Source: Lycium barbarum (Eukaryota; Streptophyta; Magnoliopsida; Solanales; Solanaceae). Taken from it: a stretch of DNA of 64,000 nt. Numbering within the stretch: the first letter of the stretch is position 1; every line of letters starts with the position of its first letter. The translations under genes were made by a program, and so were the position numbers. This document shows positions 45,886 through 55,204 of the stretch, piece by piece. The stretch spans positions 119,167,657-119,231,656 of the forward strand of contig NC_083345.1 in NCBI RefSeq assembly GCF_019175385.1, written 5' to 3'. The notes under the pieces were generated by a model, which saw nothing but the letters and a program-made list of their open reading frames with translations, ran no database searches and had not been told where the DNA came from.

Positions 45886-46924
45886 AAAAAATTTAGTGTT
45901 CCTTTAAGCTTTTTGTGCAAAGAAACCCGTTTGGTGGATCCATAAGATTTTCTCTGGTTTCCTTGTTCGAAGTTCTGTTATTCTCTGTGGTTGCTAATTG
46001 ATTGGCTTAAGACATATTTTGTTTCTTTCTTTTAAAATGATTTAAGCTCCAGTGATGTACCATCTAAATTTCAAGTTTCATTGTTGATAGCTAAATGGAC
46101 TTTTGACTTTAGTACACAAAATCCGTGTTTTCTGAGTCTATCTCCATGTTAAGATTAGTACTATTACTAGCTCCTTTTGGTTTATATGCTAATCAAGGTG
46201 AAGTAAGGGATCAGAGACAATAGTTAAGTTAGAAATGAATAGGGTGGTTTGGGGCAAGAGCGATAGAGAAGATGCAAGGCCAGCATATTTGTTTATTAGA
46301 AAACTTCATTAACTTCTTAGAAACTTCATTATGCTACTTGAGTTAGTTAGGTAAAGATGAAAAGACAGGACACTAGTAGTAGTATATTTTGTTGTGTAAC
46401 AGTAATAGAAGTAATACATGTTGTAACAATATTAGTAATAGTAGTAGATGTATGCAACCTCAGGAGTACTGCAGTCTAGAAAGGTTCTAGTATAGATATG
46501 GTGCAAAGTTCTTAAGAGTTATTTCTCATCTGTTTTCTTTTGAAACAACTAAAGTGTTGGTGTGTTTACAGGTTTATAGCAAGCTAGCAAGAATCCAGTC
46601 TAGAAAGGTTCTATTAGATATAGTGTAAAGTTCTTAAGAGTTATTTCTAATGCCTCTTAATTCAAATCCGTTTCTATGAACTTTGTACAACTGGTCTCAA
46701 CTCCAAAATAGAAGACGAATGCTGCTGTAAAACTAATAAAAGTAAGAAGAATTTGTAAATATTGGGGGGATTAATGAAACTTGAAAAGAAAATTAAATTT
46801 CTCACAGGACTTCCCAGTAGATGTCTACTCTAATTGCATTCAATCAGCAAACACCTGGAATACTACTGTTTCATAATCCAATGGCAAAAAGAAAACCTCA
46901 CAAGGCCACAACTCAAATCAAAGC

Positions 46925-47155
46925 TCATAAAACTGAGTAAATAATCCCAAATTTCAGCATTGAATTCATAAGAGGAATCATGAAGGTCCTTCAGGTCTAC
47001 AATCAGTTGTTTACATCTCCTTCCTAAATCTCCTTCATCAAGATCGATTATATAACAATGATGTAAGTCAAGCGATTCAAGGTGTGGACAGCCATCAAGA
47101 ACGGCATGCAGACCTTCATTTGACAAGTCCTTAAAACTCGTTTGATCAATCTTCC
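46925..47155 (-). pseudogene. F-box/LRR (SKIP19-like) fragment
   Basis: Best-preserved LRR stretch of the three copies: EGLHAVLDGCPHLESLDLHH then DEGDLGRRCKQLIVDLKD. The acidic C-terminal tail is deleted (frame leaves after AEIWDYLL), and no F-box domain is present. Confidence 0.7.
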
Positions 47156-47487
47156 TTTGTTTCTTCTGTCTTCTCCATATCTTCCTTGGTTTCTTCTTCA
47201 TTAACTTCACCTGAATCTGACTATGTACAATGACCATTTTAAGAGTGGGAGATTATTAGAGTTGGAAGCTCAGTATAACACATGATCATAAACTCCCTTT
47301 AAAGATTTAACCTATCTAACTTTAACCGGACAACCTTTGTTGAAAACGTTCCCCTGCTAATACAAATAATCTGTTGTATTTCTAACAGATTTCTATCACA
47401 AATTGTCCCAACATTAAAGAACAAACGTTTCGACCAAGGTTATTTATATTATAAGAGATTAATGCTGTTGTAGAAGCAGTGTTATTA

Positions 47488-47640
47488 AAGGCGAGCGCCT
47501 TCTCGCCTTTGGCGAGAGGCGAGGCAAGGCGTGGCTGCTGCGCCTTTCATGGCCATGGCGAGCAGACCTTCAAAAGGCGCGCCAATGGCGAGAAAGGCGC
47601 TAATGGCGCATGGCGAGGCGAGCTGGAAAGGCGAGGCGAC
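47488..47640. repeat. hAT subterminal GGCGAG motif cluster, left
   Basis: Repeated GGCGAG, GGCGC and their complements, with a matching cluster at 51120-51200. In hAT elements such subterminal repeats are commonly transposase-binding sites. Confidence 0.7.
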
Positions 47641-47953
47641 CAGAATTTAAGAAAAAAACAATTAAAAGAAGTGGAGGACTTAAATAAAGTGGAGGACTCT
47701 TTTCATGTCCCCTTTTCCCGTTTTGTTGTCTGCCACTAATTTGTTTTCTTTATTTAATAAATAAAAGCTCCACTAAGTTCTTAGTGGAAAGTTTCAGGTA
47801 TGTCTCTTTCTCTTTCTTGTTTTTCTTCGGTTCTTCTTCTTTCTTCTTCTTTCTTCCTCCTGTATTTTCGACTTCTGCTTCTTCGTCTGTTCTTCTTCTT
47901 TCTTCTTCTTTTTTTTCCGGCGACAATTGGCCTATTTCCGGCCACCTCTGGTT

Positions 47954-48113
47954 TTTTTTTTCCTTCTTCTATTCTCTTCTTCTTTTTCTGTTTTTTCTCC
48001 TCTGTTTTTTTTCCTTCTTCTATTCTCTTCTTCTTTTTCTGTTTTTTCTCCTCTGTTTTTTTTCCTTCTTCTATTCTCTTCTTCTTTTTCTGTTTTTTCT
48101 CCTCTGTTTTTTT
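47954..48113. repeat. 51-bp pyrimidine tandem repeat in hAT leader
   Basis: Three units (CCTTCTTCT starting 47962, 48013, 48064) of T/C-rich sequence upstream of the transposase start. Probably 5' UTR or leader intron; ORFs on either strand here are low-complexity artefacts. Confidence 0.85.
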
Positions 48114-48287
48114 ACCCTCAGTTTTTTTCACCTCTGTTAATTGCTCTGTTTTTTTCTCCTCTGTTTTTTCCTCTGTTTTTTTTTCTCTGTTTGGACCAGT
48201 GAGACAGTGGTTGTTTTGCTCCTATTTTTTCTGTTCAATAATTGTTTAAATTTTGTTATACAATTATAAACAATAGGTTCAAATTCA

Positions 48288-50898
48288 ATGGAATCGTCGG
48301 ACGCTAGCAAAAAAGACATAGGTTGGAATTATGGTGCCAAAGGCCCAACAAAAGATTCAGTCACATGTATCTTTTGTCGAGAAACTTTCAATGGCGGAAT
48401 TACTCGACACAAACAACATTTGATTGGTGGTTACAGAAATGTAAAAAAATGTGGAACTTGTCCTCCTGAAATTAGGGAAGAAGTAAAAAAGTATGTTGAA
48501 AGTAAACAGTTGTTAAAAACTCAAATGTTGCACCAACCATCCTTGGCTAATCTCTCTGATGAAGATGATGAAATGAGGCCTCCTCCTTCAAAAACACAAA
48601 AAATGTCATCCAATGCATCAGCCACGGCACGGACTGCCAATGTGAAAGGTCCCATGAATCTTTATTACCCGCAAACATCAAAGGGGAAGGGAATCAGTAG
48701 CACGACAGCGTCTGATGCATCCAAGAAGTTGCTAAGAGATCGCGCTGTAAGTGCTTTTGTAGTATGGGTATATGATGCAGGGCTCCCTTTTAATTGTGTA
48801 AATCACAAAAGTTTTGATAAATACATTGAGGCCATAGGACAATATGGCCCAGGAATGAAACCTCCTACCTATCACGAAATTAGAGTTACTCATCTAAAAA
48901 AAGAGGTGGAGAAGATAGATGAGATTATTGAGGAACATAAATTGATATGGACAGAGTTTGGGTGTTCAATTATGATGGACAAGTGGACAACACGAAATGG
49001 AAAAATGATCATCAATATTTTGGTCAATTCTCCATTAGGTGGTGTGTTTCTTGGGTCAGTCGATGCTAGTGATGAATCTACAAATTCCACCAAGATGTTC
49101 AACTTGTTTGAGAAGACTATTAAGCAAGTTGGACCGGAAAATGTTATACAAGTTGTTACCGATAATGCTAGCGAGAATGTTAAAGCCAGTGACATGATAA
49201 TGGGTGTGTACCCGCACATTTACTGGACTCCATGTGCTGCCCATTGTATCAATTTGATGTTTGGTGACATCTTCAAAATAAACCCGTATGCTTCAGGTGA
49301 AAAAAAATAGCTCTTAACTTTCTTTATAGCTTATACTATATTACTATATGCTTATTACTTATTACTTATTACTTATTACTTAGCTTACTTAGCTACTAAA
49401 ATAATCCTTTTACAGTTTTTCAGAAGGCCATTAAGATACATTCTTACATAGCAATGAGACCATTGTTGTTGAACATGATGAGAAGATATACAAACCAAAG
49501 AAATTTGGTGAAACCGGCTAAGACAAGATTTGCAACGGCCTTCTTAACTTTGCAATCTTTTTACATGCAAAAGAAAAACTTGAGAACTATGATCTTCTCA
49601 ACCGAATGGACAGAAAGTAGATTTGCAAAGGAACTTTTGGGAAAAGAAGTTGTCAGACATCTTACTTCTACATCTTTTTGGAATGATGTTGTTAGGGCAC
49701 TTAAAGTTGGTTCACCTTTGATAGTAGCGCTTCGCTTGGTGGATGGAGAAAAAAAACCATCAATGGGCTATATTTATGAAGCAATGGATAGAGCCAAAGA
49801 AGCTATTGAAAAGGGTTTTCATGGTGATCGGAAGCAATATGAGAAAGTTTTCGAAATCATTGATCGGCGGTGGACGGACCAACTTCATAGACCTTTGCAT
49901 CCAGCAGGCCATGTTTTGAACCCGGGAATGTTTGACACTAATTATCAAAATAAGACTTTATCAACAGAAGTGTGGAAAGGTTACCTTGAATGTGTTGATA
50001 AGATGGTCCCTAATGCAACACAAGATGCTCTCATCAAAGAGCTTCATATGTATAAACATGCATTGGGGACTTTTGGTATGCCTCAGGCTATAAGAAACAG
50101 AGACAAAACATCCCCTTGTAAGTGGGTTGATTTAGTTATTTTTATAGCTTTACTTAAGTTATTTGACTTATTTATAATTATTAAACCTTTAATTTTTTTT
50201 ATAGCTGAATGGTGGTCGGTATTTGGTAATCATACTCCAAACTTGCAACAGCTTGCCATAAGAGTATTAAGTTTAACTTGTAGTGCATCCGGATGCGAGA
50301 GAAATTGGAGCGTGCTTGAACATGTGAGAAGAAGATTTATTATATTCTAATTTCTATATACATTATTATTAGTATTTACTAATTAGTTTCTACAACTTAT
50401 GCGCAGATTCATACCAAAAAGAGGAATAGGCTTGAACTATCGCGTCTCAACAATCTAGTGTACATTAAGTACAATAGAACATTGAGGCGTCGTTATGATG
50501 TTGGCGATACCGTTGATCCAATTCTGTTGGATAATATTGACGAAGCAAATGAATGGTTAATTGGATGCCCCCAAAATGAAGAAGAGGAACTAGTATATGA
50601 GGGATGTGATCTTGATTGGGGTACTGTTTCTAGGGCGTCTGGAGTTGAGGAGAATATCTATAGTCTTAGGGGCGGTTCTTCAAGTTCAAGGTCACATAAC
50701 AAGGGCAAAAGAGTAGCTACTATTGCTACAAGCTCACTTCGCTCTCGGTGCTTAATTGATGAAAACTCCGAGTCCGAGACCGAGACCGAGACCGAGACCG
50801 AGCCCGAGCTCGAGGAGGAAGAAGATGAGGAGCAATATAATGTTGAGAATCTTGGATATCAAGAATTTGGAAATCTTGAAGATCTTGAATTTGAATAG
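48288..50898 (+). CDS. hAT transposase, four exons
   Basis: Spliced as 48288-49296, 49416-50117, 50205-50323 and 50407-50898, it encodes 773 residues with no stop; all introns are GT...AG and phases agree. BED zinc finger at the N-terminus (C27, C30, H41, H44). DUF659-type RNase-H fold with Asp231 in MMDKWTT, Asp292 in VVTDNAS and the CxxH motif C316/H319. The third catalytic residue, Glu602, is in SASGCERNW within the C-terminal dimerisation domain. A Glu/Thr repeat (ETETETETE) and acidic tail close the protein. It cuts and pastes the element it lies in. The start ATG at 48288 precedes the BED finger by 26 residues. Confidence 0.88.
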
Positions 50899-51219
50899 AC
50901 TTTTAGTATTGCACTATTGCTTTAATTTTAGTATTGCTTGTCTTGTCACTTATGAATTATTGAGTCATTTGACTCGTTCAAGTTCTAGACTTTTAGTATC
51001 TACTATCTACTTTTAATTTTTGAATTGAAATATTTGCTAATATGTTATTGCTAGTGAGATTTTGATTATTTACATATGCAATTAAATATTTTAATTTTTT
51101 GGTATTTATTGGCGCCGCACTTCAAAAAGGCGAGCGCCTCGCCGCGCGCCGCGCCTTAAGGCGAGGCAGGCCCTTGTCGCCTTTAGTCGCCGCGCGCCGT
51201 CCAAAACACTGTGTAGAAG

Positions 51220-51511
51220 ACATTTGGCTAAATTTTATTTCATCTATAGTTATCTGGCATAAATAGAACTTTACCAGTCACTGTTTATCTAAGTTTTCAG
51301 TTCCTTTATGTTTCGATATTATCTAGGTTGCTTTCTTTTTAATTTGGTTAATGGACTAGGCCTCTGAAGATGTTAAGATATCATCAACTTATTTATTTAC
51401 TAAGTTCCATTTTGCCGAAAAATAAGTAGATAAATAAACGAGCTCAATAGAAATATTAAGTACCATGTGTGAAAATTGTTATACGCACCCTTTCACAGAG
51501 CCAATACATCA
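51220..51511. other. NLR 3' flank, right of hAT
   Basis: Non-coding, continues 47258-47468 and matches 27095-27380. Confidence 0.7.
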
Positions 51512-51513
51512 TA

Positions 51514-51772
51514 CTCCCTCCGTCCCAAAAAGATTGACACCTTTCGCTTTTCGAGAGTCAAACGAGTTGTTCTTTGATTGTAATTTTTTCATACATCTTT
51601 TAAACATTTTAAATTATTAATTATGGTGACTTATAGTACTTTTTTATGTAATTTTCAAATATGTAAATTTTTTTTCGAAAAAATAAAAGATTCTATGTTA
51701 AATCACATGATCAAAGTTAAAAAGTTTGAGTCTCGAAAAGCGAGAATGCCAATCTTTTTGGGACAGAGGGAG
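51514..51772. mobile_element. Stowaway MITE, private to this block
   Basis: CTCCCTCCGTCCCAAAAAG ends, TA at 51512-51513 and 51773-51774. Empty site at 27381 (CATCA-TA-ATAAAAG) and near 62517. Confidence 0.9.
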
Positions 51773-51822
51773 TAATAAAAGACCCTAAAATGACCAATCA
51801 TGTGTAATAATCATATGAACTA

Positions 51823-52065
51823 CTCCCTCTGTCCCAAAAAGATTGACACTTCTCGCTTTCCGAGAGTTAAACTTTTTAATTTTTGACCGTGTGATTTAAC
51901 ATAGAATCTTTTATTTTTTATTGAAAACTATGTAAAAAGTACTATAAGTCACCATAATTAATAATTTAAAATATTTAAAAGTCATATGAAAAAACTACTG
52001 GTCAAAGAATAACTCGTTTGACTCTGAAAAAGCGAAAAGTGCCAATCTTTTTGGGACGGAGGGAG
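51823..52065. mobile_element. Stowaway MITE shared with copy 1
   Basis: CTCCCTCTGTCCCAAAAAG ends, TA at 51821-51822 and 52066-52067. Same target position as 2105-2365; empty at 27430 and 62565. Confidence 0.9.
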
Positions 52066-52196
52066 TACTCAATTTTACCTATCTTATTACAATATACCAG
52101 GAATTATGCACAAAACATTTTAATCAAAATCAATGAGAATTCTCAATCATTGGTAAAAACATATAATGGCTGTTGAAGATTCATTCTTTAATCATT

Positions 52197-52872
52197 TTAC
52201 TTACCTCTGGTTGGTTGTGTCCTCTGGTTGATTGGGTCAAAGGCATAAACTTGAAAGTTGTTTCCTGAAAAATACTCTTGCTTTTTTTGGATCCCCTTAG
52301 CGAATTCCACAAGGGAAGGAGTGCATCCCTGTAACTCAATTCGCTGCAGTGTCGTACTATCTAGAAATTCTTGAGGAATCTCTTGTAAGGAACAACAGTT
52401 TCTGATAATTACGGTTTCTAGAAGTGGGAAAGAATCATCGGTGGACTTCCAGTATTTAAGATTCCTGTTCTCTAGGAGCAAGAATTTCAATTTAGGAAAT
52501 CCCTCTTCTGATACTTCCCAGACATTTTCCCCTACATGCTCCCAACCAAAGGAGCAATTAACCTTCAGTTTGAGCACCTCGAGTTTGGGCAACTTGCTAA
52601 TGATTGACATGGCCTTCCACGGTTGATAAGCTCCTTGAAGTGTCAGCTTCTTGAGATTCAGTGGGAAAGAACCCGGACATGGAACTGGAAGCTTATGATG
52701 CCAATATATTACGATTTTTAGTGCCTCTAGCTCCTGTAAATCTATAATATTATCTAGGGATTTGGGACAGAAGTCATCAATTGTGCCATAAATTCCCAAT
52801 TTTTCCACTTTTTTAATCCCTTTAAACACTTGTTTTGTGCAACAATCAGGACGCAACCCACAAACACTTTGC
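52197..52872 (-). pseudogene. NLR 3'-end fragment, LRR only
   Basis: About 220 residues matching the last quarter of the NLR at 27580-30183, starting near RPDCCTKQVFKGIKKVEKL and ending KVYAFDPI-like before a short novel tail. No coiled coil or NB-ARC. At about 52872 the NLR sequence ends abruptly (CACTTTGC) and the deneddylase upstream sequence begins. Confidence 0.85.
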
Positions 52873-52992
52873 TCGGCTCTTCCTTTGTCAGTGCTACACT
52901 TGTACTCCATTTTGTAAAGCTTATTTCAAGATCTTCAATTGGGACATTCAAGACCATTTGAAGGATTCCGTTCAAGAGTTATCATTGGCGCC

Positions 52993-53653
52993 ATGGCTAA
53001 ATCCAAAGCAGATGAGAAGATTCTCAGCTACAACGATGTCGTTCTCAGGCGATCAGATTTGGACATTCTCAATGATCCTAATTATCTCAATGACCGCATC
53101 ATTGAGTTCTATTTTAGCTATCTCAGCTCACTCTTTCCATCTGACGACATATTACTGGATTAAAGAGTGTCCTGATCCTACAAGCCTGAAGGATTTTATA
53201 GAACCAGTTCATCTTTCTCGAAGGAAGTTGATTCTCTTACCTATCAACGATAATTCTGACGTGTGCATGGCTGAAGGTGGGAGTCATTGGAGCTTACTGG
53301 CTTTTGATAGAAACTCCAATGTATTTGTACATCATGACAGCTGCTCCGGGTGCATGAATGAGTATCATTCCAAACAGGTATACAAGGTTACTCTTCCTTA
53401 TACAACATCCAACGCCACTTATAGAGAGTGTCCGGACACGCCAAAGCAAGTCAAGGGTTATGATTGTGGCGTGTATGTCTTAGCTATTGCGCGAGTCATC
53501 TGTCAGTGGTGTGCAAGCAGTGGAACCCAAGATGCAAATGCTTTATGGTTCTCCCATTTGGAACAGCTCAGTCCAAGTGCTGTTTCTGAGATGCGTAATG
53601 GGATTCTGGGGTTAATAAAAGGTCTGATGGCTGCACCCAAGAGTGTGGCATAG
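52993..53653 (+). pseudogene. SENP8/NEDP1-like deneddylase pseudogene
   Basis: Closely related to 2772-3455, with the same start context. A 23-bp deletion at 53158/53159, between two CTGG repeats, removes the codons for LVPPSIAF-like residues and shifts the frame, giving DDILLD then stop. Downstream the old frame stays open with the His, Asp, Gln and Cys motifs intact (GGSHW, HHDSC, TPKQ, YDCGV), so inactivation looks recent. A truncated product of 56 residues would lack the active site. Confidence 0.88.
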
Positions 53654-54151
53654 TGGATGAAAATCAGGGAACGAGCTTACAATTCCAGCAGAGACCAAAA
53701 AAACTAGTTGAGGTTTAAATTTCCAGCAAAGACAAGCGTGACGCTTGATGGTCAGTTGTCTCTCACTATCTTTTTGGATTTCCAGGAAAGATTTGTTATT
53801 TCAAAAGAAAGCTAATGGGGGAAACTAGGAATATAGTATCTCAATTTTGATAAAATGATATTAATATTCATTGTCGAAAAGACACTGTCGTAATCCATAA
53901 TAGGTGAGGTATCTTTTACCTTTTGTGAGTGTGCATAATGAACGAACTATTATTTAGTGTTCCTTTAAGCTTTCTGTGCAAAGAAACCCGTTTGGTGGAT
54001 CCATAAGATTTTCTCTGTTTTCCTTGTTCGAAGTTCTGTTATTCTCTGTGGTTGCTAATTGATTGGCTTAAGACATATTTTGTTTCTTTCTTTTAAAATG
54101 ATTTAAGCTTCAGTGATGTACCATCTAAATTTCAAGTTTCATTGTTGATAG
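53654..54151. other. 3' flank of deneddylase pseudogene
   Basis: Non-coding; matches 3456-3896 then 4666-4720. The Mutator-like insertion site near 54090 is empty. Confidence 0.6.
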
Positions 54152-54520
54152 CCAATTATGCCCTTCCCATTATACTATGGTCCAAATTTACCCCTAATCT
54201 AACGGACTGCCACGTGTCCTAAACCTAGGCGTTTTGGCCATCCCCCCCCCCCCCCCCCCCCCCAAAAAAAATTTTTTTTTTACCCCACCCAAATAAACCC
54301 AACCCGACCCGTTCTCCTTCATGAAGCACCTGAATTTGGTTACTAGTTTGTCTCGAGGTGGCCAGTGTTAAGAGTCTATTTAAAGCAAAGCTGAAGGCTT
54401 TGGTGTGAATATGCGAATTTTCTAACTGGTGTCTCTTGACATCATTTCGACAGAGAATCAAGTTGATTACAACGAAGGACTAACTGAAGCAAATCATGGA
54501 AAATAATCCTAGTTGATGTT
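54152..54520. mobile_element. internal piece of Mutator-like foldback element
   Basis: Matches about 3966-4353 of the element at 3897-4656 in the same orientation but without its ends. It lies about 65 bp downstream of the empty target site. The right junction with 5262-equivalent sequence shares ATGTTA. Confidence 0.65.
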
Positions 54521-54524
54521 AGAA

Positions 54525-55204
54525 GTTGCACAAGAGGCAGACACCCTTTCTAAGTTACGAATCCAAGTTTGCCATCATAGTAATTTTTTTTTTCCTTCCA
54601 AAAAACGTTGGAATCAAGTGGTGTCTTTTAGCAAATTATTTGGATTCCACCAAAATGAAATGGCAGAATTCACCGGGTTTAAGCCCAATCACCCTTTTCT
54701 TCAAAGCATTTTTTTTTTTTTTTTTTAATAATTTGAGGTTCAAATACCTTTTTTTTTCTGTAAAATAAATGAATTTGTGAAACTTGAAGTCCAATTACTT
54801 TTTTAGCATAAGTTTTCAAGATAAAGGGCCAAAGGTTCAAACACTTACTGTTAAATAACTTGAAGATTTTATATCTTTTGAGTTAAAAACAAATGAGTTA
54901 ATTAGCGGATTAAGAAGTTGAGTTATAATTATAATTCAAAGTCTTAATAAATCGTACACAGTTTGAAGAGATTTATTCCTTCATAATTAGCAAATTATAG
55001 ACTTAATTCATTAATTGAATTAAAGATATGATTTGAAATGCTAAAAATGATTTTCAAAAGTAAACACTCCCTAAAGCTAAATAAAAAATGTACATTTTGT
55101 TTTCTTTCTAAATTACGATCCATGAATATGCATCTCTCAAAATTTATACATATAAACACATTTGACAAATAAGTTATACAAAGTTTTAGCCATAAAATGT
55201 TAGA
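54525..55204. other. AT-rich non-coding stretch
   Basis: Paralogue of 5263-5940; no gene. Confidence 0.5.

Larger units (their letters stand above)
47477..51211 (+). mobile_element. hAT DNA transposon, structurally complete
   Basis: 3735 bp from CAGTGTTATTAAAGG to CCAAAACACTG, flanked by a perfect 8-bp duplication TGTAGAAG (47469-47476, 51212-51219). Empty sites survive near 27091 and 62226 (GTTGTAGAAGACATTTGG). Both subterminal regions (47488-47640, 51120-51200) are packed with GGCGAG/GGCGC motifs, and the middle carries a transposase gene that reads through after splicing. It has the parts of an autonomous element; activity is unproven. Confidence 0.93.
45890..52200. repeat. segmental duplication copy 2, partial
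   Basis: Starts inside the deneddylase 3' flank (equivalent of about 3755) and runs through the equivalent of about 4855. It then jumps directly (TATATGCTAATC-AAGGTGAAG at about 46195) to the F-box flank (equivalent of 22512), so it lacks all the gypsy remnants present in the other two copies. Continues with the F-box fragment, the NLR 3' flank (interrupted by hAT and two MITEs) and an NLR fragment. Confidence 0.85.

Noticed and set aside
47781..48249. Long ORFs on both strands (Lys/Glu-rich minus, Phe/Ser-rich plus)
   Set aside because: They are translations of the 51-bp T/C tandem repeat in the hAT leader; low complexity, no conserved motif.
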